Positions 34,451 to 46,654 are shown, counted from the stretch's first letter. The stretch: DNA of 64,000 nucleotides from Natrinema saccharevitans (GCF_001953745.1 NZ_LWLN01000001.1:1674001-1738000), one strand, 5' to 3'. Made by a program: numbers and translations. Notes: generated from the sequence alone by a model not told the origin.

Positions 34451-35347
34451 ATGGGTACCGGTGATCGATCCGACTCCGCGACGGCCCCTCGAGCCGACGG
34501 AGCCGGCCACCACGTCACCGAGGGGCAGGCACCCGAGGAGTACGGCGACCACCGTGGTGGCGAGGGCGACGACCACGAGCATCGGAGCCGATGGCCGCTG
34601 ATCGCCGCCGCCGGCGCCGCCGGGCTCTACGGCGGGATCGCGATCGCCGTTCTCGGCACCGAAACCGGGCTCGTGCCACCGCTCGTCGGGGTCGCCCTCG
34701 CCGTCGTCGGCGCGGCCGTCCTGCTCGCCGGCATCGGCGGCTGGGTCCGGGAAGCGTTCCTGCTGCCGGCTCGAGACGCGGGGTCACCGGAGTCCCGCGA
34801 GTCGTACGTCTCGACGACGCTGCTCTTTCTAGTGACCGACGTCTCGACGTTCGGCGCGCTGTTCGTCTACTACGCCTTCGTCAGGGTCGGAGCGTGGCCG
34901 CCCGCGGAACTGCCGCCACTCGTGGGCTCGCTCGTCGCCGTCAACACCGCGATTCTGGTCGCCAGCAGCGTCACCTTTCACTACGCGCACACGGCCCTCG
35001 AGGCGGGAACTCGGCGACGGTTCCTCGGGTTACTCTGGACGACGCTGGCACTCGGGATCGTCTTCCTCGCCGGGCAGGCCTACGAGTACTACGAGTTCGT
35101 CACCGCGGAGGGCTTTTCCCTCGGCAGCGGCGTCTTCGGAACCGCCTTCTACGGTCTGACCGGGCTCCACGGTTTTCACGTCGCCCTCGGCGTCGGGGCC
35201 ATCGCGGTCCTGTGCTGGCGGGCGCTGCGGGGCCACTACGGGCCGGACCGGGACACGTCGATCGCGACCGTCTCGCTGTACTGGCACTTCGTCGATCTCG
35301 TCTGGCTCGTCCTCGTGGCCGTTCTCTACATCGGGGCGTCGGTCTGA
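34451..35347 (+). CDS. coxC: heme-copper oxidase subunit III
   Basis: A 298-residue membrane protein. It has an acidic His/Asp-rich N-terminus of ~45 residues, two extra helices (LIAAAGAAGLYGGIAIAVL, PLVGVALAVVGAAVLLAGI), and then the five-helix subunit III core: LLFLVTDVSTFGALFVYYAF, SVTFHYAHTALEAG, LAGQAYEYYEFV, GLTGLHGFHVALGVGAIAVL and YWHFVDLVWLVL. It stabilises subunit I of the terminal oxidase. The subunit I gene lies ~2 kb away on the opposite strand, with a Mn-catalase gene between. Confidence 0.9.
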   Translation: MGTGDRSDSATAPRADGAGHHVTEGQAPEEYGDHRGGEGDDHEHRSRWPLIAAAGAAGLYGGIAIAVLGTETGLVPPLVGVALAVVGAAVLLAGIGGWVREAFLLPARDAGSPESRESYVSTTLLFLVTDVSTFGALFVYYAFVRVGAWPPAELPPLVGSLVAVNTAILVASSVTFHYAHTALEAGTRRRFLGLLWTTLALGIVFLAGQAYEYYEFVTAEGFSLGSGVFGTAFYGLTGLHGFHVALGVGAIAVLCWRALRGHYGPDRDTSIATVSLYWHFVDLVWLVLVAVLYIGASV

Positions 35348-35361
35348 TCCGCAGGAACCTG

Positions 35362-35547
35362 CTACGGACGTTCGTCGATGTCGGTCTCGAGGATCCGGAG
35401 CGTCGACGAGGGGCAGTCACAGAAGTCCGACTGGCCGAGCGGCTGGAGCGACCCGTCGGGCCAGACCTTCACGATACCGATCTCCCCGCAACGCGGACAC
35501 GTCGCGGCGGCTCTGTGTTTCTCATCGGTGTTAGCCACCGGGGTCAC
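35362..35547 (-). CDS. small zinc-finger protein
   Basis: A 61-residue protein with CPRCGEIG (a CxxC knuckle) and DFCDCPSSTL (CxC), probably one zinc site, plus a polar N-terminus and an acidic tail. No family recognised. It is convergent with coxC, 14 bases away. Small one-finger proteins are abundant in haloarchaea and often regulate or bind nucleic acid. Confidence 0.6.
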   Translation of the reverse strand: MTPVANTDEKHRAAATCPRCGEIGIVKVWPDGSLQPLGQSDFCDCPSSTLRILETDIDERP

Positions 35548-35888
35548 CTCGAGAGGAATCGTACTACAGCCATCGTTGAAAAACCCCGGTCGCAGCTCCG
35601 TACCGGTCGGTCCGCTCTCGCCGTCGGTCGCCGGCAGCCCTCACGATCTCACCCTCGTCGCTCGAGGCCGACGGTGACGAGGTCGATTCCGGCGGGCAGC
35701 GAGGCCCCACGTCGCCGACGAGTACCGACCGGGACGGTCGAGTGACTCCTCTGAACTCGAAATAGCCATACAGGACCCGCATACGACGCGATCAGAGCGG
35801 TTCGCATCAGTTAGTTACCAGCCGCATATACGTTCAGTACCGGTCGTAACAGTACGTTATACCCCTGGCGCTGGGCAGGACGCCGTGG
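35548..35888. promoter_or_regulatory. 341-base intergenic region with Mn-catalase promoter
   Basis: No coding sequence is supported here. CGTTATACCC at about 35855-35864 lies ~27 bases before the catalase ATG at 35889, the normal place for a TATA box of a leaderless transcript. Another A/T-rich patch, GCATATACGTTC, is at about 35823-35834. Confidence 0.5.
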
Positions 35889-36710
35889 ATGTTCTTCCAA
35901 GATCCGAAACTCCAGTACGAGGTCACCGTCGAACAGCCCGACCCCCACTTCGCGAAACTTCTCCAGCAGGCGATCGGCGGCCAGGAAGGCGAGATGCGCG
36001 TCGCGCTCCAGTATATGTTTCAGGCCTGGGCACTGCCCGAGGAGTACGAGGCCTACCGCAACCTGCTAATGGAGACCGCGGCCGAGGAACTCGGACACAT
36101 CGAGATGCTCGCGACGGCGGTCACGAAGAACCTCCGGGACTCCCCCAAAGAGATGGGCGACGACGCCCAGGAGACGGCCGCCGCCGCGTCGATGACCGGC
36201 CAGAACCCCCGGCAGTTCCTCTCGGCCGGCGAGTCCGCCGTGCCCGTCGACAGCAACGGCGCGCCCTTTACCGGCAACTACATCGTCGCCTCCGGCAACC
36301 TCGCCGGCGACCTCTATGCGAACGTAATGTCCGAGGCGGCCGGCCGCACCCTCGCGACGCGGCTCTGGGAGTACACCGACGACCCCGGGATGAAGGACAT
36401 GCTCTCTTACCTCATCGCCCGGGACACGATGTATCAGAACCAGTGGCTCGAGGCCCTCGAGTCGCTCGACGATCCGGTACCGGTTCCCGCGAGCTTTCCA
36501 CAGGACGAGGAGAACCAGGAGGTCAACTACACGTTCATCTCGACCCGCCGCGAGGAACAGCCCAACCCCGACCACCCCTGGACGGAGGGAGAAGCTCCCG
36601 ATGGGAAGGGACAGTTCTCCTATGCCGCCGATCAGCCGGGCGACGGCAACGTCGTCGCTCCCGACCCGGATCCGATGACCAGCGACGACCCGAACCGGAC
36701 GGATCAGTAG
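35889..36710 (+). CDS. manganese catalase, with Tyr at a metal-ligand His position
   Basis: A 273-residue di-manganese catalase, which splits H2O2 without heme. GGQEGEMRVALQYMFQAW (residues 30-47) supplies the first Glu ligand, METAAEELGHIEM the E67-x-x-H70 pair, and NVMSEAAGRTLATRLWE Glu149. The last His ligand of the family, in the motif A-R-D-T-M-H-Q, is Tyr182 here (ARDTMYQNQW; codon TAT at 36432-36434). Counting from the Lactobacillus plantarum enzyme (E66, H69, E148, H181), all three other ligands are offset by one, and H181 falls exactly on Tyr182. Activity is therefore uncertain. The C-terminal NYTFISTRREEQPNPDHPW tail is typical of bacillus and haloarchaeal forms. Confidence 0.92.
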   Translation: MFFQDPKLQYEVTVEQPDPHFAKLLQQAIGGQEGEMRVALQYMFQAWALPEEYEAYRNLLMETAAEELGHIEMLATAVTKNLRDSPKEMGDDAQETAAAASMTGQNPRQFLSAGESAVPVDSNGAPFTGNYIVASGNLAGDLYANVMSEAAGRTLATRLWEYTDDPGMKDMLSYLIARDTMYQNQWLEALESLDDPVPVPASFPQDEENQEVNYTFISTRREEQPNPDHPWTEGEAPDGKGQFSYAADQPGDGNVVAPDPDPMTSDDPNRTDQ

Positions 36711-36753
36711 CGCCGCCACACCGAGCGTCCGCCATCGAACGCGAACGCCGCCC

Positions 36754-37338
36754 TCAGTCCGACCGGTCGCGTCCCACCCGTTCCTCGAAGCCGGCCATCT
36801 TTCGGTAGATCGGCGGCGTCAACACGCCCGCGATCCCGACCAAGATCGCAATCGCTCCGATCGGGAACAAAAGCGGCGCGACCTCGAGACAACTGTTCTG
36901 GGACGTAATCTGCACGTAGTAGTCCTGCCCCTCGTACTCGACGATCGCCCCCTCGAGCAGCGCAGCTCGGTTCGTCACCTCGCCGTCGACTGTCGCCTCC
37001 CGAAGGGGGCTGTCGATCGCCTCCTCGAGGGCCGCCCGTTCGGCTGCCGAGACGTCCTCGGCGGGCAGCGTCTCGATGGTCGCCAGTGCGCCCTCGTACT
37101 CGTCGGTCGGTGTCGCCGATATCGTGGGCGCGCCACAGAGCCCGATCCCGTCCTGTACGACGACGTAGCCGCCGACGATCGCCAGCGGCAGCCCCACCGC
37201 GATCAGGACGACGCCGAAAAAGGGCGCGGCGTAGGTCAACACCAGCGACTCCGAGGCCGCCGTGGGCTCGAGCGGCCCCGTCTCGTCGGTAGCCGGAGGC
37301 TCCGGTCCACTGCCCGTCGACTCGTCGTCCGAACTCAT
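36754..37338 (-). CDS. membrane protein co-transcribed with coxA
   Basis: A 194-residue protein with an acidic N-terminal tail, one helix (TYAAPFFGVVLIAVGLPLAI), a ~95-residue extracytoplasmic domain with two Cys (GLCGAPTI and QNSCLEV, possibly a disulfide), and a second helix (LLFPIGAIAILVGIAGVL). I do not recognise the family. Its ATG overlaps the coxA stop by four bases, so it is translationally coupled to the oxidase subunit and may be an assembly factor or accessory subunit. Confidence 0.75.
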   Translation of the reverse strand: MSSDDESTGSGPEPPATDETGPLEPTAASESLVLTYAAPFFGVVLIAVGLPLAIVGGYVVVQDGIGLCGAPTISATPTDEYEGALATIETLPAEDVSAAERAALEEAIDSPLREATVDGEVTNRAALLEGAIVEYEGQDYYVQITSQNSCLEVAPLLFPIGAIAILVGIAGVLTPPIYRKMAGFEERVGRDRSD

Positions 37339-39617
37339 CCGTCGTCCCCCGTCGACGGACGGCGCTGGCGGCCGCCCAGAACGGCGATCGTCCCGGCCAG
37401 CCCCAGCCCGTAGATCCAGTGAGCGACGATCACGAACAGGACGTACGTCACCAGCTCGAGTCCCGACTGGCCGGTGTAAAACGCCAGGGCGAACCCCGAG
37501 GCGATGACCGTCGCGTACCACAGCCCCGTCACCAGCGTCAACTCGCCGGGCAGGTACTCGCCCAAGGAGAGAAAGAGCAGGGGCCAGACCGTCATCCCAC
37601 CGGCGAGAAACAGGCCGTAGCCGAGCGCGAGGTTCGCCGGCAGCCCGACGAACGTCGCCAGCGTTGCGAACGCCTCGAGATCGAACGCCCCCAAGGCTAC
37701 CGCGACGAGGAGGACGACCGTCAACGCTATCGTGCCGACGAAGCCGCCGGCCGCACCCGTCCCGGCGTCGCTTGCCACCCGCTTTGCCACCGGGACGATC
37801 CGACCGTACAGCGACGGTGGACGCTCCCCCTGCGCGGGGACGTACGACGGCCGGACCTCCTCGGGTTCGCTGGGCGGGATGCCGCGCTCGCGCTCGAGGC
37901 GATCCTCGAACCACTGCCACTCGGGAGTGAACTGCTCGGTCGCTTTCAGTTCCCACGGGTCCGCCGTCTCGACGGGCGTTCCCTGGAAGTACGACCAGAG
38001 CATGTTGTATAGCCACATGAGGACGCTGATTCCGATGATGAACGCCCCGACGGTCGCGACGACCTGCAGCCCCGAATAGCTCGGCGGATAGGTCGCGTAG
38101 CGTCGGGGCAACTCGAGGAAGCCAAGCGCCATCAGTGTCATGAACGTGACCGCGGAGCCGACGACCAAAAGCGACGACTGGAAGATCGCGAGCCGCCGGT
38201 CGTACATCCGGCCGGTGAGCAGGGGATACCAGTAGTAGCTTGCGGCGAACATCATGAGCGGGATGATCCCCATGAGGATGAGATGGAAGTGACCGACGAC
38301 GTAGTAGGTGCCGTGATAGACCACGTCGATCGGGATCACAGCGAGGAAGATGCCAGTGACGCCGCCGACGATGAATAGCCCGATCGAGCCGACACAGAGG
38401 ATCGTGGGTGCTGCCAGTCTGACGTCACCGTTCCACATCGTCGTGATCCAGTTGAAGACCTTGATCGCGCTGGGGACGGCGATGGCGATCGACGTCGCCA
38501 TGAAACTCGCCCGGACTCGAGGGTCGACGCCGGTGACGAACATGTGGTGTGCCCAGACGCCGAACGAGAGGACGCCGATAGCGATCGTCGAGTAGACGAT
38601 GAACTTGAACCCGAACAGTTTTCGCCCGACGAACTTCGGCAAGATCAGACTCATCAGCCCGGTCGCCGGGAGGAAGATGATGTACACCTCCGGATGACCC
38701 CAGAACCAGAATAGGTGCTGCCAGAGGATCGGTCCCCCGCCCTCGACCGCGAAGAACGTCGTCCCGAGGTTGCGATCGAACAGCAACATGAGCAATGCGG
38801 TGCCAAGCAGCGGGAACGCGAAGATGATGATCGCGCTCGTAACGAGAATGTTCCACGAAAAGATATCGAGGTTCGCCCACCCGATCGACTCGTCGCGCTC
38901 GTAGACGACCGTCGTGATGAAGTTGAGCGCGCCGATCGTGGTCGCGATCCCGCTCAGGTGCAGCCCCAACAGGAGGAAGTTCGTCTGCGGATTCGGTGCC
39001 AGCGACAGGGGCGGATACACCGTCCACCCGATCGCCGGCTCCTTGAACGCGAGCAAGACCGACAGTCGGTCCGCCGGGACCACGACCGCAAGTATCGCTC
39101 CCGTGACCTCGGCGATGATGCCGAACCGAGCGAGCAACAACGACGGCGGTAACAGCCAGAACCCGACGGCGTTGAGCCGCGGAAACGCCATGTCGTCGGC
39201 CCCGATCAACAGCGGCAGGAAGTAGTTCCCGATCCCGAAGAACACCGGCGTCACGAAGAAGATCAACATCGTGAGCCCGTGCATCGTGAACAGCTCGTTG
39301 TACGTCCCCTCCGTCCAGAGCGTCGCCTCGGGCGTCAGCAGATGCGTCCGGATCATCATCCCGTCGATCCCGCCCCAGATCGCCGCGACGGTCCCGAACG
39401 CGATGTAAAGCAGCCCGATCTCACGATGGTTCGTCGTCGTCGTCCACCGAACGGCCGCCGCCTTCGCGTCGGCCAGCGAAAGCCGTCGCCGCCGCTCCCG
39501 AGCGTACCCGCCGTCCGTCGATGGCTCCGCTCGCCACCGCCGGGCGAGCGCGACCGTCAAGAGACAGCCGACGAGGACGAGCCCGAACAGCGAGACTTCG
39601 GCGAGCGCGCGGTTCAT
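37335..39617 (-). CDS. coxA: heme-copper oxidase subunit I (A-type) with C-terminal membrane extension
   Basis: A 760-residue subunit I of an aa3/A-type oxidase that reduces O2 and pumps protons. HGLTMLIFFVTPVFFGIGNY has the low-spin heme His and the D-channel Asn region. GHPEVYIIFLP carries the CuB His, the D-channel Glu and the cross-linked Tyr; WAHHMFVTGVDP the two CuB His; and VGHFHLILMG the heme ligands. The GHPEVY motif places it in family A1. A normal subunit I ends near residue 560. Here ~200 more residues with four or five helices (GGFVGTIALTVVLLVAVALG, NLALGYGLFLAGGMTVWPLL and others) follow, a fused domain I cannot name. Its gene is divergent from coxB. Confidence 0.93.
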   Translation of the reverse strand: MNRALAEVSLFGLVLVGCLLTVALARRWRAEPSTDGGYARERRRRLSLADAKAAAVRWTTTTNHREIGLLYIAFGTVAAIWGGIDGMMIRTHLLTPEATLWTEGTYNELFTMHGLTMLIFFVTPVFFGIGNYFLPLLIGADDMAFPRLNAVGFWLLPPSLLLARFGIIAEVTGAILAVVVPADRLSVLLAFKEPAIGWTVYPPLSLAPNPQTNFLLLGLHLSGIATTIGALNFITTVVYERDESIGWANLDIFSWNILVTSAIIIFAFPLLGTALLMLLFDRNLGTTFFAVEGGGPILWQHLFWFWGHPEVYIIFLPATGLMSLILPKFVGRKLFGFKFIVYSTIAIGVLSFGVWAHHMFVTGVDPRVRASFMATSIAIAVPSAIKVFNWITTMWNGDVRLAAPTILCVGSIGLFIVGGVTGIFLAVIPIDVVYHGTYYVVGHFHLILMGIIPLMMFAASYYWYPLLTGRMYDRRLAIFQSSLLVVGSAVTFMTLMALGFLELPRRYATYPPSYSGLQVVATVGAFIIGISVLMWLYNMLWSYFQGTPVETADPWELKATEQFTPEWQWFEDRLERERGIPPSEPEEVRPSYVPAQGERPPSLYGRIVPVAKRVASDAGTGAAGGFVGTIALTVVLLVAVALGAFDLEAFATLATFVGLPANLALGYGLFLAGGMTVWPLLFLSLGEYLPGELTLVTGLWYATVIASGFALAFYTGQSGLELVTYVLFVIVAHWIYGLGLAGTIAVLGGRQRRPSTGDDG

Positions 39618-39805
39618 CGCCGCCGGTCACCCCCGATCGCTCGAGCGCGTCGCTCTCGGCCGCACATGGCGATGGGCTCACCATCGGCTCAAATAAATAT
39701 GGCCCGGCGTTTCCCTGACTGTCACCGCCCGTGACACGCCGTTTGGGAGTATCCGCTGCTTACGACCACCCCACGCTCGTGACAGTTCACCGAATCACGA
39801 AGGCC

Positions 39806-39813
39806 GTATATTC
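39806..39813 (+). promoter_or_regulatory. coxB TATA box
   Basis: GTATATTC, centred ~27 bases upstream of the coxB ATG at 39837, fits the leaderless promoter spacing. The minus strand of the same 219-base divergent region carries CATATTTATTTG at about 39690-39702, a candidate TATA box for coxA. Confidence 0.5.
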
Positions 39814-39836
39814 CGCCGGTCGTCGAATCCCCGCCC

Positions 39837-40607
39837 ATGGGTCACCGTCGACGCACGCTCGCCGCGCTCGTCGTCGCGGCGCTCTCGGCGCTTCTCGCGA
39901 TCGGTCCGGTCGCCGCTCAGTCCGAAAACAGCGACCTCATCGACGGCCTCGAGTATCAACTACTCTATGTCGCCCTGCCGCTCACTCTCTTCGTCCTCCT
40001 GATCCTCGTCTACGCGGCCGTCAAGTTCCACGACAACGACGACCCCGAACCGACCACCGAGGACCCCGCCCTCGAGATCACCTGGACCGTCGCGACCGCG
40101 CTCATCCTCCTGTTCGTCGGCCTCTCGGGCTACAGCGTCCTCGTCAACCCCTACGTCTCCCCCTCGCAGGCCCTCGAGGGCGAAGACACCAGCCAGGAGG
40201 GGTTCGACTCGTTCGCGGACCTCCCCGAAACCGACGACGAGGAGATCCACGTCCGGGGCTACCAGTGGGAGTGGCAGGCCACCTACCCAGAGGCAAACGT
40301 CACGACCGAGTCCGAAATCGTGATCCCCGCCGACGAGGACGTCACGTTCTGGCTCACCAGCGACGACGTCATCCACTCGCTTTTCGTCCCCGATCTGGGC
40401 GTCAAACAGGACGCCTTCCCGGGAGACTACACTCGCGCCCGCACGATCGTCTCCGAACCCGGCCGTTACGACGCCGTCTGTGCCGAGTTCTGCGGGGCTG
40501 GCCACTCCCGAATGGACGGCTCCATCGTCGTCGTCGAGCGTGACACCTACGATCAGTGGCTCGCGGAGAACGAGGGTACTGTCACGGCTGCGCCCGATCC
40601 CGACTGA
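39837..40607 (+). CDS. coxB: cytochrome c oxidase subunit II
   Basis: A 256-residue subunit II: a Sec-type signal sequence (LAALVVAALSALLAIGPVAA), two membrane helices (LLYVALPLTLFVLLILVYAA and EITWTVATALILLFVGLSG), and an outward cupredoxin domain. The CuA site is complete: VIHSLFVPDLGVKQDAFPG gives the first His, and CAEFCGAGHSRM gives both Cys, the bridging Glu position, the second His and the Met. RGYQWEWQATYP is the aromatic electron-entry patch. It accepts electrons from a soluble donor, probably a blue copper protein, and passes them to subunit I, encoded divergently. Confidence 0.95.
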   Translation: MGHRRRTLAALVVAALSALLAIGPVAAQSENSDLIDGLEYQLLYVALPLTLFVLLILVYAAVKFHDNDDPEPTTEDPALEITWTVATALILLFVGLSGYSVLVNPYVSPSQALEGEDTSQEGFDSFADLPETDDEEIHVRGYQWEWQATYPEANVTTESEIVIPADEDVTFWLTSDDVIHSLFVPDLGVKQDAFPGDYTRARTIVSEPGRYDAVCAEFCGAGHSRMDGSIVVVERDTYDQWLAENEGTVTAAPDPD

Positions 40608-40641
40608 GACTCTCTTCGTGTGGGGGACCGAGCTACAAGAG

Positions 40642-40647
40642 TTAAAC
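40642..40647 (+). promoter_or_regulatory. promoter of the H/ACA guide RNA gene
   Basis: TTAAAC lies about 25 bases upstream of the predicted 5' end of the guide RNA at ~40668 and is the best TATA-like box between coxB and the RNA. A start set this way falls right at the beginning of the first stem, which supports both calls. Confidence 0.45.
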
Positions 40648-40667
40648 GGCCCACGCGCATAGGTCCG

Positions 40668-40855
40668 GTGCGTGCCTTCAGTCCCCGTCAGAGCAGACCC
40701 GTTTCGGGTGCGATGACAGCACGGCGAACCCGGGCACGCGACATCCGTCTACTGGAGGACTCCTCGAGTCCTTCCGCCCGGCACGAGGGTTAGCCAGCCG
40801 ACGCGGCACGCCGCCACGGGATGAGGCTGGACGTTAGTGTTCCGGGCGACATTTT
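40668..40855 (+). ncRNA. H/ACA box pseudouridylation guide RNA, sR-h45-like
   Basis: Two H/ACA units are visible. Unit 1: lower stem GCGTGCC (40670-40676) with GGCACGC (40733-40739), then ACA at 40741-40743. Unit 2: CGCCCGG (40775-40781) with CCGGGCG (40842-40848), upper stem CCAGCC/GGCTGG, a kink-turn-like cap (GGGATGA), then ACA at 40849-40851 and a T run. A small hairpin (40754-40775) lies between. Pocket 2 (GAGGGTTA ... GTTA) pairs with 23S sequence around the U at 42301 (minus strand; E. coli 1915), and TAGT can also address 1917. Pocket 1 (CAGTC ... AACCC) fits the U at 41636 (E. coli 2580) with one mismatch. These are the Psi1940, Psi1942 and Psi2605 sites credited to sR-h45 in Haloferax. 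Confidence 0.8.
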
Positions 40856-41018
40856 ACTGCGACTGAGAGACCTCTCTACGAATTCTACTGGAAAGAACGA
40901 CCACGTGAGCGGGCGGGAATGGGGTTTTCTCGGACGCCCATCCCAAGAGATAGCGTCACTATTCGATTATAGCGGCGATCGAAGAGCGGAATCCAGACTC
41001 AGCTCCGTATAAATACAG

Positions 41019-41058
41019 AAAACCCCGACAACCACTGGAGTGCAGTGGCTGTTCGGGG
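41019..41058 (-). terminator. rRNA operon terminator hairpin with T run
   Basis: Just past 5S on the minus strand, CCCCGAACAGCCACTG pairs with CAGTGGTTGTCGGGG (one bulge, one G-U) around a five-base loop and is followed directly by TTTT at 41022-41019. This is the natural end of the rrn transcript. No tRNA-Cys lies between 5S and this hairpin, unlike many haloarchaeal operons. Confidence 0.7.
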
Positions 41059-41082
41059 CTGAAAGTGAAAGTGAGTATGAAT

Positions 41083-41204
41083 GGAGGCGGCGAATCGGGG
41101 TTCCCAGAGGGTCGCCCACTCCAGTACTGACCGAAACGCAGGCGAGCTTATCTTCCGTGTTCGGGATGGGTACGGGAGGCACCTCGCCGCTATGGCCGCC
41201 GTAA
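41083..41204 (-). rRNA. rrf: 5S ribosomal RNA
   Basis: About 122 nt on the minus strand. The conserved core CCCGTACCCATCCCGAACAC with downstream GAAGATAAGC is seen in reverse complement. The ends TTACGGCGGCCATAGCGG and CCGATTCGCCGCCTCC pair as helix I. The exact ends are estimated from that helix. Confidence 0.93.
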
Positions 41205-41263
41205 CGCCGACTCACGGAATCGAACCGTGATCATTCCAATATCGGTGGTGTGTCTAAGACCGA

Positions 41264-41295
41264 GTGTACGTGTAGTCCAGTTTGCGTCCGGACCC
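41264..41295 (-). other. 23S processing stem, 3' half (bulge-helix-bulge)
   Basis: This trailer segment pairs with 44300-44331 in the leader. The 17-bp arm at 41264-41280, an AAA bulge at 41281-41283 (minus-strand sense), the four-base helix at 41284-41287 and a further arm at 41288-41295 make the archaeal bulge-helix-bulge cut by the splicing endonuclease to release pre-23S. Confidence 0.75.
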
Positions 41296-41329
41296 GTTCG
41301 CGCGTCACGGATCCAATGCGATGTAGTGT

Positions 41330-44250
<2,921 letters not shown>

Positions 44251-44299
44251 TTCATCGGATCGGCGTTGCGACAGAGTCGCAACATCGTGACCCGGGAAC

Positions 44300-44331
44300 G
44301 GGTCCAGTGGACGCCTGGACTACACGTACAC
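44300..44331 (-). other. 23S processing stem, 5' half (bulge-helix-bulge)
   Basis: Leader partner of 41264-41295. CTGGACTACACGTACAC (plus-strand reading, 44315-44331) is the long arm, ACGC at 44311-44314 the four-base central helix, TGG at 44308-44310 the three-base bulge, and 44300-44307 the inner arm (one G-U pair). Confidence 0.75.
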
Positions 44332-44476
44332 ACGGTCTCATCTGCACGCCGGTAGACGGCCGGCCTGCATTGACCCTTCCCACCCACGCTTGCGCGGGGT
44401 GGTGCATCGGTTCGTTCGGATTAGACCGAAATCGTCTGCCCCACTTAAGGGGCACGATTCGGTCCAACCCGAGCCA

Positions 44477-44548
44477 TGGACCCACAGGGATTCGAACCCT
44501 GGGCATCCTCCTTGCAAAGGAGGCACTCTACCACTGAGCTATGGGCCC
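44477..44548 (-). tRNA. tRNA-Ala (anticodon TGC)
   Basis: 72 nt in the 16S-23S spacer, minus strand. GGGCCCA and TGGGTCC form the acceptor stem, CCTCCTTTGCAAGGAGG the anticodon arm with anticodon TGC (complement at 44514-44516), and CAGGGTTCGAATCCCTG the T arm. CCA is not encoded. No intron is present. tRNA-Ala in this spacer is the archaeal standard. Confidence 0.96.
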
Positions 44549-44582
44549 ACGTCCGCCACAAAGGCGGACAGCGGGAGTAGGT

Positions 44583-44615
44583 GTTAGCCTTGGTAGTTCA
44601 AAGGTGCCCGATCGG
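44583..44615 (-). other. 16S processing stem, 3' half (bulge-helix-bulge)
   Basis: GTTAGCCTTGGTAGTTC (44583-44599) pairs perfectly over 17 bp with 46285-46301. AAA at 44600-44602 is a three-base bulge, GGTG (44603-44606) the four-base central helix, and CCCGATCGG (44607-44615) the inner arm. This is the canonical splicing-endonuclease substrate that frees pre-16S. Confidence 0.8.
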
Positions 44616-44701
44616 CCACGACGTGGGTCGATCGAACGTGGACTGCGTGGCGCTACGCGCCACGACTTTTGGGCCGGGGCGACGCCCCGGTCCCGGTCTG
44701 T

Positions 44702-46173
<1,472 letters not shown>

Positions 46174-46268
46174 GCTATTTGATCTCCCCAGTTGGGGAGG
46201 GTCTGTTGGCGGTGAATGTTGGTACACACTCACACATGGGTCCACGTTCGCTGACGCCGGTCGTGTGA

Positions 46269-46301
46269 CCGATCGGGCGTCACCGAACTACCAAGGCTAA
46301 C
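46269..46301 (-). other. 16S processing stem, 5' half (bulge-helix-bulge)
   Basis: Leader partner of 44583-44615. GAACTACCAAGGCTAAC (46285-46301) forms the outer arm, CACC (46281-46284) the four-base helix, CGT at 46278-46280 the opposite three-base bulge, and CCGATCGGG (46269-46277) the inner arm. The motif has exactly 3-base bulge, 4-bp helix and 3-base bulge. Confidence 0.8.
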
Positions 46302-46469
46302 ATCAGATCCCATCTGTACGGCGGACCGCAGGGGTGGAATCCTCATTTCCTTCGGACGTATTCGTACACCGTCTGGGGTACATAACCCCTTCGGGTTCGA
46401 ACCATCCGAGATGACGGACCGAGTTGAACGGCCCGTCAATCACGTCGTCTTTCGCGTCCGTATCCGAGT

Positions 46470-46495
46470 ACCCTCATACTTATAAGGACATCGGA
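46470..46495 (-). promoter_or_regulatory. rRNA operon promoter, proximal
   Basis: On the minus strand CCGATGTCCTTATAAGTATG has the form of halobacterial rrn promoters (CCGA-N-GCCCTTA-AGT type), about 300 bases before 16S. Together with two similar boxes further upstream it suggests a tandem promoter array. Confidence 0.6.
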
Positions 46496-46654
46496 TCATG
46501 GCCACGCCGGAAACAACAGCCGGCAGGGATTTCCGCGTGTTATTCTGGACTGACCTGAAGTGAATAAGGCCATCATCCTCTGACGCCGACCGCTCGGTGT
46601 CAGCCACGGGAATCCGAATGCCCTCGAGCGAACGGATTGTGCGCTCGACAAGGG

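Noticed and set aside
40620..40860. RNase P or SRP RNA as an alternative for the structured RNA after coxB
   Set aside because: None of the conserved RNase P (GAGGAAAGTC, AGGGTGAAA-type) or SRP helix 8 sequences is present on either strand, whereas the two ACA boxes and pockets fit an H/ACA guide.
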